DNA of 64,000 nt from Candidatus Poribacteria bacterium (GTDB lineage Bacteria > Poribacteria > WGA-4E > WGA-3G), in NCBI GenBank assembly GCA_003635185.1, contig PYJA01000044.1, positions 24,680-88,679 on the forward strand, given 5' to 3'. The translations under genes and the position numbers were made by a program. The notes under the pieces are model-generated. The model was not told where the DNA came from. It saw nothing but the letters and a program-made list of their open reading frames with translations, and made no database searches. Positions within the stretch are counted from its first letter, which is position 1. Each line of letters starts with the position of its first letter. Shown in pieces: positions 1 to 9,300 of this stretch.

Positions 1-153
1 TGCTTCGTCTAACTTGAGTCCGCGTTCAGTTATAATATCTTCAATCTTGAACACAAGATGTGCCTTTGCTTGCATCTCCTCAGGATTAGGAAATCCTAAA
101 TCTTTGTATATATTGCCGCTGCCTTTTTCAACTTTAATTTTCTCATTACTCAT
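1..153 (-). CDS. HigA/XRE-like antitoxin, partial (C-terminus beyond the left edge)
   Basis: The reading frame opens with MSNEKIKVEKGSGNIYKDLG and stays open to base 1. It was too short for the ORF track. The residues FPNPEEMQAKAHLVFKIEDI are typical of the N-terminus of XRE/HigA-type antitoxins that bind DNA and neutralise a RelE/HigB-fold toxin. Its ATG overlaps the 3' end of the toxin gene by 8 nt, and GGAGGAGAAA lies just upstream inside the toxin gene, so the two are translationally coupled. The helix-turn-helix core lies outside the window, so the family call rests on the N-terminus and on the partner. Confidence 0.75.
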   Translation of the reverse strand, partial: MSNEKIKVEKGSGNIYKDLGFPNPEEMQAKAHLVFKIEDIITERGLKLDEA

Positions 154-511
154 TTTTCTCCTCCTGCTGTGCATGTTCTTTTGCCTGTGTTAAACGTTTA
201 CGGATTAAATCCATCTCACGCTTTGGTGTCTTTATTCCTCGCTTGGATTTCTTTTTAAAACAGTGTAAGACATAAATCGTTTCTCCAAGGTTCACTACGT
301 AAACCATACGATAAGCATCACCAGCATAATAACTCATAATCTCATGTACACCTGAAAAACCCCTTAAGTGCTTAATTTTATTTGAAATTCTACCAGCCTG
401 TACTCCTTCAAGGATATATCCTACTTTATCTTGGACTTTGTCCGGAAATTCTAATAGTCTCTCTTTGGAATCACCTATCCAGAAAACAGGCCTCATTCGT
501 TCATTTTGCAT
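146..511 (-). CDS. HigB/Gp49-family toxin (RelE superfamily)
   Basis: This 121-residue protein fits the phage-derived Gp49-like/HigB family of ribosome-dependent mRNA interferases. Visible family features are the central RMVYVVNLGETIYVLHCF strand pair followed by KKKSKRGIKTP, the usual basic stretch of these toxins. The order toxin then antitoxin is the HigBA arrangement. A promoter-like TTGCAA-17-TAGAAT ends about 6 nt before the first ATG, so the transcript may be nearly leaderless. Alternatively translation starts at the second Met (residue 6). No Shine-Dalgarno is visible for either start. Confidence 0.85.
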   Translation of the reverse strand: MQNERMRPVFWIGDSKERLLEFPDKVQDKVGYILEGVQAGRISNKIKHLRGFSGVHEIMSYYAGDAYRMVYVVNLGETIYVLHCFKKKSKRGIKTPKREMDLIRKRLTQAKEHAQQEEKNE

Positions 512-517
512 AAATAT

Positions 518-546
518 ATTCTACTAAATTCGGTGAGATATTGCAA
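518..546 (-). promoter_or_regulatory. sigma70-like promoter of the HigBA-like pair
   Basis: Reading on the minus strand, TTGCAA, a 17-nt spacer and TAGAAT lie directly in front of the toxin gene. The predicted transcription start falls at or within a few bases of the first ATG. Confidence 0.55.
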
Positions 547-640
547 GGGTTTTCTATTTTAACGGTTAACAACGTAGGGATAGGTCCAGAAACCTACCCC
601 TACAAATAGAAACAATTAAATTGGTTAGGATTGCCAGACT

Positions 641-2320
641 CTACCCCGTCACAGCACCTTCAGACGCAGACGAAACAGAATTTGCATATTTCGCCATAAC
701 GCCGCGTGTATAGCGAGGATCGGGAGGAGTCCATTTCTCAAAACGTGCTTGAATTTCAGCATCGGAGAGCGTAACGTCAAGTCTACGTGCCTTCGCATCG
801 ATTATGATTTCGTCACCCTCTTGGAGGATGGCTATGGGACCACCTGTTGCTGCCTCTGGGGCAACATGACAAATCATAAACCCGTGCGTAGCACCAGAGA
901 ATCTACCATCGGTCAAGAGAGCCACATCTTCACTTAAACCTGCCCCAACGATTGCCGCTGTAACGCCTAACATCTCACGCATACCGGGACCTCCGATAGG
1001 TCCCTCATAACGGATAACAACCACATCCCCAGGCTTAATTTCTCCGCCCTTGATAGCGGCGAAAGTGTCCTCTTCCCGTTCAAAAATGCGCGCGGGACCA
1101 CGATGCAGCGTTTTGTCCTGACCGGCTAACTTGATAACACACCCATCTGGTGCAAGATTACCTCTTAAGATGGCAAATCCGCCTGTCGGTTTGAGCGGTT
1201 TGTCTGCTGGTAAGACTACTTTTTGTCCTTCAGTTTCGGTAGCAGCGTTTGCCTCTTCACCAATAGTTTTTCCTGTAACCGTGAGTTCATCGGTATGGAT
1301 TAACTCGGCTTCTGCCAAACGTTTGGCTAAAAATTGAATACCGCCCGCCTCATACAGATCAGTCGCTACAAACTGTCCACCCGGTTTCAGGTCTGCCAAT
1401 ACCGGTGTTCTTTGGCTAATAGTGTGGAAATCCTCAAGCGTCAAAGGGATTTGTGCTTCATGTGCAATAGCAAGGAGGTGCAAAACACCGTTGGTAGAAC
1501 CACCAGTAGCAGCAACAGAGGTAATCGCGTTTTCAAGAGATTTGCGCGTGATAATCTGACTGGGACGACGGTCTGCAGCGAGCATGTCCATTACAAGTTG
1601 TCCCGCTTTATACGCCTCGTTGTCTTTCTCCTCTACCACAGCAGGTACACTGCCACTTCCCATCGGGGCAATGCCCAGCATTTCAACTGCAGTTGCCATC
1701 GTATTAGCAGTGAACTGTCCACCGCACGCACCAGGGCCGGGACATCCTTTGCTTATTAGATCATCTAATTCCTCTACTGTGATAGTGCCTTCTGCATGCT
1801 GGCCGACCGCTTCAAATACATCTTGGATAGTGACATCACGCCCCTGAAAATTGCCCGGCATAATAGAACCACCGTAAAGCGTGAGGGAGGGAATATCTAA
1901 ACGTGCCAATGCCATCACAGTACCGGGAACAGTTTTATCGCATCCGCACAGCGCTACAACAGCATCAAACATGTTGCCAATGGAAACTAACTCTATTGAG
2001 TCGGCTACAACCTCCCGGCTGATAAGCGATGTTTTCATGCCCTCCGTTCCCATTGTGATACCATCGGAGATGCTGACGGTATTGAATTCAAGCGGCGTTC
2101 CGCCCGCATCGCGAATTCCCGCTTTGACCTTCGCAGCGAGTCGTCTTAAGTGGAAATTACAAGGTCCGATCTCAATCCATGTATTTGCAACCCCGATAAT
2201 CGGTTTGTCAAGGTCCGCAGGTGTCAGTCCGCCATCACCGAACATAAGCATGGTGCGTGCAGCGGCGCGGTCAGGTCCATCGGTAATCACATAACTTCGG
2301 GGTTTTAGTGTGTTTGGCAT
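641..2320 (-). CDS. ilvD: dihydroxy-acid dehydratase
   Basis: IlvD dehydrates 2,3-dihydroxy-isovalerate and 2,3-dihydroxy-3-methylvalerate in valine, leucine and isoleucine synthesis, using an Fe-S cluster and Mg2+. All three cluster cysteines are visible: C54 in GPCNFH, C127 in CGCDKTVPG and C199 in [12 protein letters not shown]129 is the usual Mg-site lysine. I start at [15 protein letters not shown] (base 2320, AGGAAAA upstream), giving 559 residues, the normal family size. The longer track ORF would overlap the lipoprotein gene upstream. A diverged copy of its first 24 codons lies 0.9 kb upstream as part of a duplication scar. Confidence 0.97.
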   Translation of the reverse strand: MPNTLKPRSYVITDGPDRAAARTMLMFGDGGLTPADLDKPIIGVANTWIEIGPCNFHLRRLAAKVKAGIRDAGGTPLEFNTVSISDGITMGTEGMKTSLISREVVADSIELVSIGNMFDAVVALCGCDKTVPGTVMALARLDIPSLTLYGGSIMPGNFQGRDVTIQDVFEAVGQHAEGTITVEELDDLISKGCPGPGACGGQFTANTMATAVEMLGIAPMGSGSVPAVVEEKDNEAYKAGQLVMDMLAADRRPSQIITRKSLENAITSVAATGGSTNGVLHLLAIAHEAQIPLTLEDFHTISQRTPVLADLKPGGQFVATDLYEAGGIQFLAKRLAEAELIHTDELTVTGKTIGEEANAATETEGQKVVLPADKPLKPTGGFAILRGNLAPDGCVIKLAGQDKTLHRGPARIFEREEDTFAAIKGGEIKPGDVVVIRYEGPIGGPGMREMLGVTAAIVGAGLSEDVALLTDGRFSGATHGFMICHVAPEAATGGPIAILQEGDEIIIDAKARRLDVTLSDAEIQARFEKWTPPDPRYTRGVMAKYANSVSSASEGAVTG

Positions 2321-2399
2321 CAATTCTATTTTCCTAACAATTGCAATAGTAGCAGGTACCTGTTGTTGTGCCGTAGTTGGCGCGTTGTTGACTATTGGA

Positions 2400-2975
2400 T
2401 TACTCTGTGAATGTGTAAACGAGATCAGTAGGGACATCGTTCGGAAAATTGACAATATGTAACCAGGCTAATATTCCGAGGTGGATGCTCCCGGCATCCT
2501 GTTTGTACTCCTCTTGATACTTCTTTTTAATTGGCGTAAGGTCAAAGTGATACGATTCTTCTACCCGTTGCTCACACATATCAAGGTTGGCATTGTGAAC
2601 GATTGAAATGCCGATCCCAGCGTCGACCCCGATCTGAAAGGGATCTCCTTCGATGAATGCAGATTCTGCAAGGAGGGTAAATTCGTGTGTTTCACAATTA
2701 CCACTGTAAGATACAGAGACTGTGAGAGTGTCCCCTGTTATTGTTGCGCTATTGAAATCATAAGGATTTTCTACCCATTCATCATTATCCTCTTCCTTCA
2801 GAATGACGACCTTCCCCATCAGTTTCGTATCATCAGGCGGAACTTCATTAGGTGTAACAACTTCATCAGTATCTGTGTCGGTTTCATCTATGATTTCATT
2901 TGGCCTCTTTTCGCAACCCATTGCAAATAAGATGGCAAGAGAAAACAAAAAATAGGCAACTTTTTTGAGGAACAT
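2400..2975 (-). CDS. small lipoprotein (copy B), unknown function
   Basis: The protein starts [23 protein letters not shown], a lipoprotein signal peptide with lipobox AMGC, followed by an acidic linker rich in D and T. I chose this start because AAAGGTGA precedes it; the track ORF begins 18 codons earlier. The mature domain shares its layout with the protein at 4372-4917: a central [10 protein letters not shown], then [22 protein letters not shown], and a YTFTE end. It lies just upstream of ilvD on the same strand and belongs to the duplicated hppA-lipoprotein-ilvD segment. Probably anchored in an envelope membrane; role unknown. Confidence 0.85.
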   Translation of the reverse strand: MFLKKVAYFLFSLAILFAMGCEKRPNEIIDETDTDTDEVVTPNEVPPDDTKLMGKVVILKEEDNDEWVENPYDFNSATITGDTLTVSVSYSGNCETHEFTLLAESAFIEGDPFQIGVDAGIGISIVHNANLDMCEQRVEESYHFDLTPIKKKYQEEYKQDAGSIHLGILAWLHIVNFPNDVPTDLVYTFTE

Positions 2976-3086
2976 ATTCTTTTCACCTTTATTGAAATTT
3001 TGTTTTAGACACTGTTTATAACTGCACAACGATAAATAGAATACCTTTAAATGTGTTTGTTATGCAACTAATTTTCGGCATATTTC

Positions 3087-3180
3087 TTACATACCTAACC
3101 AATTACTGATGACACCACCATACTTCGCGATGAGTCCAGCAAACACAACAGAAACCGCAGACATCAACTTAATTAAGATG
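3087..3180 (-). pseudogene. fragment of the hppA 3' end
   Basis: The last 90 or so bases of hppA, including its stop codon and the downstream spacer that leads into the lipoprotein gene, are repeated here with scattered base changes (compare 5040-5133). The match ends abruptly near 3180 at aattaagat, where sequence matching the ilvD start begins. Confidence 0.85.
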
Positions 3181-3255
3181 TTACATGGTACGTGCGGTAG
3201 CGCGGTCAGGTCCATCGGTAATCACATAACTACGAGGTTTCAGTTTATTGGACAT
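3181..3255 (-). pseudogene. fragment of the ilvD 5' end (24-codon open remnant)
   Basis: The minus strand reads [20 protein letters not shown] and a few more codons to a TAA. The remnant follows a good Shine-Dalgarno (GGAGAA). It matches the first 24 codons of ilvD ([15 protein letters not shown]...) with mainly silent changes. The fusion to the hppA fragment is at about 3181-3184. The remnant could still be translated as a peptide but cannot make an enzyme. Confidence 0.85.
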
Positions 3256-3338
3256 TGACTTGTTCTCCTTTAAATAGGTAATACCATTTCTATGTGATTA
3301 TATTGCATTATTTTGTAGGTAGAGTTTCGCAAATTTTA

Positions 3339-3402
3339 CCCATAACTGTCAATTAGTCTCTGATCTTTCTTGTTAGAGGGTTTTGTCTGCACGATTGATA
3401 GG
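3339..3402. repeat. degenerate end of the TAGGTGTCAATTTA repeat family
   Basis: The sequence ataactgtcaattagtctct, continuing to ttgttagaggg, resembles the left end of the elements at 49494 and 57683 (tcaatttagtgcctgattttc, ttgttggaggg). It ends at gattgataggt. The rest of 3256-3458 shows nothing I can identify. Confidence 0.4.
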
Positions 3403-3458
3403 TATCGCATCTGCGGTATGCATTCGTTCTACCTAATCTGCACATATATCGCAATATA

Positions 3459-4097
3459 TCAAAAACCTTCAGGATAGATTATATCCGCGTTTCCTTGCTG
3501 CATAGATTTCCTGAAAAGTTCAATAAGCTCATTCTGAGACAAGTTATCGGACTCATATTCAAGTGCAATTCGCACATACTCGGCAATGATATCATCATAG
3601 GCACCGATGAATTCAAAATACGGTTCTCCTTTTTCCGATTCCACTTTTTCAAGATAGGTATCCCGAAAATTTTCATACCTTTCGACTGTGGCATCATCTA
3701 CTTCACCTGCCTGATGACGCTCGCGGAATGTTTCCTCCCAAACTGTTATCAATTCCATCGCAAAATCGCTTTCAGCGAATTCGAATAATCCTAACAGTGT
3801 TTCTTCAAAAATTGCATCAGATGCCTCGGGCAAGATCGTAAAATCTCCGGTTGTTTGCGCATCTGCGTATACTTTTCTTCTTTTCCCATTGATACGCTCC
3901 ATTACCCATCGTGATCCTTCCAAGGGGAGCGGATCAACAATCCCGTTACAAGACTGAATGTCCTGCTCATTTGTGCAAGTATCGTCAATATCTGGAGGAG
4001 GTATTATATTCGAAATAGGATTTTTCTCGCAACCAAGTGTGAAACAACAAATAATCAGCAGGCTAAACATCATAAGCAAGGAAAGGTTCAATTCCAT
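3459..4097 (-). CDS. lipoprotein of unknown function
   Basis: This 212-residue protein has a lipoprotein signal (MELNLSLLMMFSLLIICCFTLGC, lipobox TLGC) and starts after AAAGGAA. The mature part begins with a CEKNPIS linker and is largely acidic and probably helical (RERHQAGEVDDATVERYENF). It is not similar to the two MFLKKVAYF lipoproteins on either side. It lies inside the duplicated segment, between the copy-A lipoprotein and the ilvD-start remnant, with repeat fragments on both sides, so it may have entered after or with the duplication. I do not recognise a family. Confidence 0.75.
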   Translation of the reverse strand: MELNLSLLMMFSLLIICCFTLGCEKNPISNIIPPPDIDDTCTNEQDIQSCNGIVDPLPLEGSRWVMERINGKRRKVYADAQTTGDFTILPEASDAIFEETLLGLFEFAESDFAMELITVWEETFRERHQAGEVDDATVERYENFRDTYLEKVESEKGEPYFEFIGAYDDIIAEYVRIALEYESDNLSQNELIELFRKSMQQGNADIIYPEGF

Positions 4098-4156
4098 AGT
4101 AAATTCCTTTAGTTTTAATGGGGGTAGAGTCCGTGTTATAATATTTTGTCAATTAG

Positions 4157-4323
4157 ATATCTTACCCCAAGTTGCTACCTATAAGTTTTTAGACATGGAA
4201 ACACCGTCTTTAATGAAAACATGCTAATAATTAGCCAATATTGTAGCGTGAACTGCCAGTTTGCGCCTTTTATGACACAAACTGGCAGTTTGTGCTACAA
4301 GGTAGCAACTTGAGTTATCTTAT
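4157..4323. repeat. short interspersed inverted-repeat element (CAAGTTGCTACC ends)
   Basis: The outer ends are imperfect inverted repeats (gatatcttaccccaagttgc against gtagcaacttgagttatctt). Inside is a hairpin of gcgtgaactgccagtttgcg and acaaactggcagtttgtgct. The same end sequences occur at 38929-39161 and 50283-50612, so this is an interspersed family without coding capacity. Confidence 0.6.
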
Positions 4324-4371
4324 AAAAAGCGAAAGCAAAGGAGTAATCCCTATAATGATTGATTATTGTGA

Positions 4372-4917
4372 TTACATTGTGAATTCATAGACAAGATCTG
4401 TGTTCGGTGCGTCTTTGAGACGTAAAATAATCGTACCTGCTTCCTGTTGGTACGCTTCTTGATACATAGTTTTGATTGGTGTGAGATCGAAGTGATACTC
4501 TTCAGTTGGGTACGCTTCACAAGGGTCATTGTTGGCATTGTGAACAATAGAAACACCGAGCTGAACGGGATCCGATTCCATGAATGCATTATTTGCGATG
4601 AGAGTGAATTCGTGTTTTTTACAACCACCGCTGTAAGATACAGAGATTGTAAGGGTATCATCTGCTATGGTAGCACTGTTGAGTTCGTAAGCATCGTTTC
4701 CCCATTTATCCGTGTCATTCACGCCAGGTTCTAAAATGACGACATCACCCCACACTTTTGGGACATCAACGGGGGCATCATCCCGTGAAATGGAAATGAG
4801 ACCGTCAGGGTCTGAATCTGTGTCGGTTCCATTTAGGGCAGACTTCATCTTTTCGCAACCCATGGCAAATAGGATGACAAGAAAAAACAAAAAATAGGCA
4901 ACTTTTTTAAGGAACAT
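4372..4917 (-). CDS. small lipoprotein (copy A), paralogue of 2400-2975
   Basis: Start at [23 protein letters not shown] after GGAGAG. The signal peptide is nearly identical to that of copy B, and the conserved core blocks ([62 protein letters not shown]) line up along the length. The linker (NGTDTDSDPDG) is acidic, as in copy B. It is the first gene downstream of hppA and is preceded by the same spacer found in front of copy B. Two Cys in the mature part (GGC and DPC) recur in copy B as GNC and DMC and may form a disulfide. Function unknown. Confidence 0.87.
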   Translation of the reverse strand: MFLKKVAYFLFFLVILFAMGCEKMKSALNGTDTDSDPDGLISISRDDAPVDVPKVWGDVVILEPGVNDTDKWGNDAYELNSATIADDTLTISVSYSGGCKKHEFTLIANNAFMESDPVQLGVSIVHNANNDPCEAYPTEEYHFDLTPIKTMYQEAYQQEAGTIILRLKDAPNTDLVYEFTM

Positions 4918-5039
4918 ATTTTCTCTCCTTTATTCAAATTTTGTTTTAGACACTGTTTATAACTGCACAACGATAAATAGGATACCTTAAAAGGTGTTTG
5001 TTATGCAACTAATTCTCAGAACGTACTTTGGCATATTTC

Positions 5040-7430
5040 TTACATGCCTAACCAATTACTGATGACACCACCATATTTTGCAATGAGACCTGCAAACACA
5101 ACAGAAACCATAGACATCAACTTAATTAAGATATTGAGAGAAGGTCCTGAAGTATCTTTGAAGGGATCGCCAACGGTATCACCGACAACGGTAGCTTTGT
5201 GTTGTTCTGAGCCTTTTTCCCCGTATTCGTCTTTGTGGCTACCTTCTTCAATAAACTTTTTCGCGTTGTCCCATGCACCACCAGCGTTTGCCATCATAAT
5301 TGCTAAGACAAAACCTGTGGCTAATCCGCCTGCAAGTAAACCTAACACACCAGCAACATTAAAAATTAATCCGACAGCGACAGGTACAACGATAGCAATT
5401 AGTGAAGGAAAAATCATCTCGCGTTGTGCGCCAACAGTAGAGATAGCGACACATCGGGCGTAATCCGGCTTTTCCTCACCTTTCATAATGCCGGGTTTCT
5501 CTCGAAATTGACGGCGAACCTCGTCTACCATAGCACTCGCAGCACGTCCGACAGCTTTCATCGTCAACGCGCAGAAATAGAATGCCATGACCGCACCGAT
5601 AAATAGACCAATAAGAACTTGGGGATTCATCAGTGTAACGTTATAATAATCCATGAATTGACTCACTGTGACCTTCAAGGTATCTATACTCCCTTCACCG
5701 GGGATATTTAGTTCCTCTTTGCCTGCTAAATGGATAAGTCCGTGCCGAATTTCTTCAAGATAAGCTGCAAGAAGTGCAAGTGCTGTTAGTGCAGCAGAAC
5801 CGATAGCAAAGCCCTTACCTGTTGCGGCTGTTGTATTACCGAGCGCATCTAACTGATCCGTACGTCCGCGAACGCTTTCGTCCAGTTTTGCCATTTCTGC
5901 GTTTCCGCCAGCGTTATCTGCGATGGGGCCATAAGCATCTGTGGCAAGCGTAATACCGAGTGTGGCAAGCATACCAACAGCAGCGATGCCGACACCGTAA
6001 AGTCCCATCAGTGGTTGAAACTCATCAAATGCATCTGCACCACCGGGAAGATAGTAGCTAACGGCAACTGCACCGATAATTGTAATAACAGGTATTGCAG
6101 TTGATTCCATGCCAACAGCAACACCTTCAATAATCACCGTTGCCGGACCGGTTTGTGCCTGCTTCGCGATAGCACGCGTCGGTTTATACTCGTGAGAGGT
6201 AAAGATTTCGGTAACCTTACCGATAATCAGACCTGCGACAAGTCCAGCGATAATCGCACCCCAAACCTGCCACTTATTGGGAAGGTCAAGGTAAATAAGC
6301 ACCGGAAGTGACACAATAGCGATGCCCAAAGCACTACCATTGATACCAAGATTCAAGGAACCCATCAACTGCCTCATTGATGCCCCCTCTTTTGTGCGCA
6401 CCATATAGATACCCAAAATAGAGAGAAGTACACCGATACCAGCGATAATCATTGGGGCGGAGAGGTATTTGAGTTGAAGGGCAAGGTTATTGTAGTCATT
6501 CGCAGCAACAGCAGCAACACCGAGGGCAGCCGTTGCAAGGATTGAGCCTGCATAAGATTCATAAAGATCAGCACCCATACCCGCAACATCACCGACGTTA
6601 TCACCGACGTTATCTGCAATCACGGCGGGGTTGCGCGGATCGTCTTCAGGGATTCCCGCCTCAACTTTTCCCACAAGATCAGCACCGACATCCGCTGCTT
6701 TGGTATAAATACCACCACCAACGCGGGCAAACAGTGCCTGTGTTGAAGCACCCATACCGAAACTGAGCATAATCACAGTAATCTGAGGTAGCGGATTTAC
6801 GCCTAAAAAATCGGTGCCTATCCAAGGAATCTTAGGAAAAACGTAATAGAGAATGAGAAACCATCCCGTAATGTCAAGTAGTGCAAATCCGACAACTATC
6901 AATCCCATCACAGCGCCTGCGCGGAACGAAACTCTTAGACCGGCATTAAGTCCTTGCATCGCCGCACTTGTCGTACGCGCAGATGCGTTAGTTGCAGTTT
7001 TCATGCCGAGAAAACCGCAGAGTCCTGAGAAAAAACCGCCAGTGAGAAATGCAAACGGAACAACCTGATTTTGTGCCTTAAGAACAAAAGCCATAAAGAT
7101 AAAAATCAGGCAGAGAACAGCGAAAACAATGCCTACGACTTTATATTGTTGTCTAAGATACGCCATCGCACCTTCACGCACAGATTGTGCGATTTCACGC
7201 ATTGTGTCATTCCCTTCGTCCTGTTTCATCACAGAGCGATAAAAGTGGAATGCAAAACCTAAAGCGATAAGTGACCCGATCGGGGCAATCCACCAAATTA
7301 AAGGTACGGGTGGATTTTCTGTAATGGTGTCTGATTGGGCAAAAGCTACGGTGGCTAAACAAAATACAGTTAAGCAGATTAGAATTAACTTCCAATTTAA
7401 CCACCGTCTTTTGCAAGTAATTTCACGCAT
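5040..7430 (-). CDS. hppA: membrane-bound pyrophosphatase, K+-dependent type
   Basis: A multi-spanning pump that couples pyrophosphate hydrolysis to H+ and/or Na+ export. The family's substrate-site signatures are present: DVGADLVGKVEAGIPEDDPRNP, IADNVGDNVGD, and the second acidic cluster around DTVGDPFKDTSGPS. The motif LDALGNTTAATGKG has Ala where K+-independent enzymes have Lys (GNTTKA), so this is a K+-dependent enzyme by established family rules. A signal-peptide-like segment ending near FAQS precedes the first membrane helix. At 796 residues it is longer than many homologues because of this N-terminus. Start supported by AGAGAGG. Ion specificity cannot be settled by eye. Confidence 0.96.
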   Translation of the reverse strand: MREITCKRRWLNWKLILICLTVFCLATVAFAQSDTITENPPVPLIWWIAPIGSLIALGFAFHFYRSVMKQDEGNDTMREIAQSVREGAMAYLRQQYKVVGIVFAVLCLIFIFMAFVLKAQNQVVPFAFLTGGFFSGLCGFLGMKTATNASARTTSAAMQGLNAGLRVSFRAGAVMGLIVVGFALLDITGWFLILYYVFPKIPWIGTDFLGVNPLPQITVIMLSFGMGASTQALFARVGGGIYTKAADVGADLVGKVEAGIPEDDPRNPAVIADNVGDNVGDVAGMGADLYESYAGSILATAALGVAAVAANDYNNLALQLKYLSAPMIIAGIGVLLSILGIYMVRTKEGASMRQLMGSLNLGINGSALGIAIVSLPVLIYLDLPNKWQVWGAIIAGLVAGLIIGKVTEIFTSHEYKPTRAIAKQAQTGPATVIIEGVAVGMESTAIPVITIIGAVAVSYYLPGGADAFDEFQPLMGLYGVGIAAVGMLATLGITLATDAYGPIADNAGGNAEMAKLDESVRGRTDQLDALGNTTAATGKGFAIGSAALTALALLAAYLEEIRHGLIHLAGKEELNIPGEGSIDTLKVTVSQFMDYYNVTLMNPQVLIGLFIGAVMAFYFCALTMKAVGRAASAMVDEVRRQFREKPGIMKGEEKPDYARCVAISTVGAQREMIFPSLIAIVVPVAVGLIFNVAGVLGLLAGGLATGFVLAIMMANAGGAWDNAKKFIEEGSHKDEYGEKGSEQHKATVVGDTVGDPFKDTSGPSLNILIKLMSMVSVVFAGLIAKYGGVISNWLGM

Positions 7431-7459
7431 TAAAAACCTCTCTTTTTATATTTATATTC

Positions 7460-7578
7460 AGGACGGACGCATTTTTCTTAAAGTCCCCTTGATAAGGGGG
7501 ATTTAGGGGGTTAAATAACAGAATAGCGGCTTTTTAACCCCCCTAACCCCCCTTATCAAGGGGGAATGCGTAAGTCCT
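7460..7578. mobile_element. MITE-like palindromic element, AGGACTTACGCA family (copy 1)
   Basis: Terminal inverted repeats (aggacggacgca at the left, tgcgtaagtcct at the right) enclose a large hairpin made of tccccttgataagggggat and its complement. The middle, about 27 nt, is not palindromic. There is no coding capacity. Close relatives lie at 12749, 13238 and, degenerate, at 36389. It sits between hppA and folC and could fold as a transcription barrier. Confidence 0.8.
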
Positions 7579-7582
7579 ATAT

Positions 7583-8941
7583 TTATTCATAATCCCAATT
7601 GAAAAATTTGAGTGCTTGTCCGACAAGATAAAGTGAACCTGTCACACAGACCAAATCTGTAGGAGATGCGGACGATAAGCCTTTCTTGATTGCTAATTCT
7701 GGGGTTAGACATGTTGTGATCTTCGGACATACACCCGACCAAGCATCTTGTATTGTTTCTGCGGGTAGGACACGCGGATTATTGGAAACTTGTGTTGCAA
7801 TCACGTGATCAGCGGTTTTTGAAATAATCTCGCCAATTGCGGTTAAGTCCTTATCTTTCATAATACTAACGATAAAAGTAACCTGTGTGTAACGAAAATT
7901 TTCACGAATAGCACGACACAACGCTTCCATTGAAATAGATGAATGTGCCCCATCCAGCACAACAAGCGGCGAAGGCATAACTTGTTGAATCCGCCCGTGC
8001 CATTGAACGTTCTTGAAACCAGCATAAACACTGTCTTTTGAAATTACATATCCTTTCTGTTTCAGACATTCAATTGCTGCGATAGCAGTTGTCCCATTCA
8101 CATATTGATGGTATCCAAGTAGTGGCAACGTGAGTTCTGAATAACACTCAGAATCTGTTTCAACATCAAATTGTTGTGCCACCGGGCCGCCTTCAGAATT
8201 CAAAATGACTTGTGAAGCTGAAATATCAGGGGTTTGTGGGACAAAATTTTTGACTTCAATAATCGGTGCATTCCGTTCATTCGCTACCTTTTCAATAACA
8301 GCACGTGCTTCAGGGTGTTGCGGTGCAAGTGCTACGGGACACTCCTGTTTTATAATTTCCGCTTTTTCGCTTGCTATCTCGGTATATGTTTCTCCTAATA
8401 TAGCCGTGTGTTCTAAACCAATTGGTGTAATAACAGATGTCACGGGTGAGACAACATTCGTTGCGTCAAGTCGTCCTCCTAAACCAACTTCAATCACGGC
8501 AAAATCGGTTGCTTTGTCAGCAAAATAGGTAAACGCAAGTGCCGTGTATATTTCAAAAAATGAAACACGCCCGAATTCTGAAGCGGAGACGGTTTCAATC
8601 GCAGGGCTGAGTTTATCTATGTAGAATGCAACTTCTGCTTCTGAAATAAGTTTGCCATCAATACGACACCGTTCCCGCGGTGTTATGAGATGTGGCGACG
8701 TAAACAAACCTGTTTCATAGCCTGCATGTGTTAGCACCGAAGCAATAAGCGCAGCGGTTGATCCCTTCCCTTTACTTCCTGCAACATGGATCACTTTTAA
8801 TCTATTATGTGGATTTCCGAGCAGGTTTAATAACTGCAAGATGCGATTCAGATTATAGAATCGTGCTTGCCGTGAAAAATCCGGACTTCTTTCATAGTCA
8901 ATGAATTGCTCAATATAGGCGAGTGCCGCTTTGTAGTCCAA
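7583..8941 (-). CDS. folC: bifunctional folylpolyglutamate/dihydrofolate synthase
   Basis: FolC adds glutamate to dihydropteroate and to folates in the cytoplasm, using ATP. The ATP-binding loop HVAGSKGKGSTAA is at residues 52-64. Other family blocks are TSPHLITPRERCRIDG, the FAVIEVGLGGRLDATNVV region (Mur-ligase-like centre), GLEHTAILG, and the C-terminal LDGAHS and VCVTGSLYLVG. At 452 residues the length is normal. The start MDYKAALAYIEQFIDYERSP matches the usual FolC N-terminus. The gene lies between a MITE-like element and a small membrane protein gene on the same strand. Confidence 0.96.
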   Translation of the reverse strand: MDYKAALAYIEQFIDYERSPDFSRQARFYNLNRILQLLNLLGNPHNRLKVIHVAGSKGKGSTAALIASVLTHAGYETGLFTSPHLITPRERCRIDGKLISEAEVAFYIDKLSPAIETVSASEFGRVSFFEIYTALAFTYFADKATDFAVIEVGLGGRLDATNVVSPVTSVITPIGLEHTAILGETYTEIASEKAEIIKQECPVALAPQHPEARAVIEKVANERNAPIIEVKNFVPQTPDISASQVILNSEGGPVAQQFDVETDSECYSELTLPLLGYHQYVNGTTAIAAIECLKQKGYVISKDSVYAGFKNVQWHGRIQQVMPSPLVVLDGAHSSISMEALCRAIRENFRYTQVTFIVSIMKDKDLTAIGEIISKTADHVIATQVSNNPRVLPAETIQDAWSGVCPKITTCLTPELAIKKGLSSASPTDLVCVTGSLYLVGQALKFFNWDYE

Positions 8942-9043
8942 ATTTTTGATATTATCGGTTACAGCACACGGAATGTGCCTAATTTTAGATTTAAGATAGT
9001 ATAAAAACTAACAACGAAAAATCTTTCATAATATCTCTTGTTG

Positions 9044-9256
9044 TTAGTGCGGAGGTTCATTGTCTGTTCTCCTATAATATCTAACAACGATCCATAACGC
9101 TATCACAAAACCAACAAATCCTAATATACTGAACACACCACTAATGGATTTGAAAAATTCGGATTCAGACAAAATGTTATAACTGAAGTAGGCTGCGAGA
9201 GAACCTACTATTAAGCTTATTACAAATATTAACATCATCCATCTTCTCTTTTCCAT
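9044..9256 (-). CDS. small two-helix membrane protein, unknown function
   Basis: I start at MEKRRWMMLIF rather than at the track's TTG, because GGAGGAAAG sits 7 nt upstream of this ATG. The product has 70 residues: two hydrophobic segments (about LIFVISLIVGSLAAYFSYNI and ISGVFSILGFVGFVIALWIVV) and an ionic tail RYYRRTDNEPPH. It lies between glyA and folC on the same strand. I recognise no family; a membrane-embedded accessory protein is all that can be said. Confidence 0.65.
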   Translation of the reverse strand: MEKRRWMMLIFVISLIVGSLAAYFSYNILSESEFFKSISGVFSILGFVGFVIALWIVVRYYRRTDNEPPH

Positions 9257-9300
9257 CTGTCTTTCCTCCAATAATGCGCGGAATCAATGCTAAATACACA

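Noticed and set aside
2321-2455. N-terminal extension of IlvD in the track
   Set aside because: It overlaps the lipoprotein gene and exceeds the family length; the ATG at 2320 with AGGAAAA gives the standard 559 residues.
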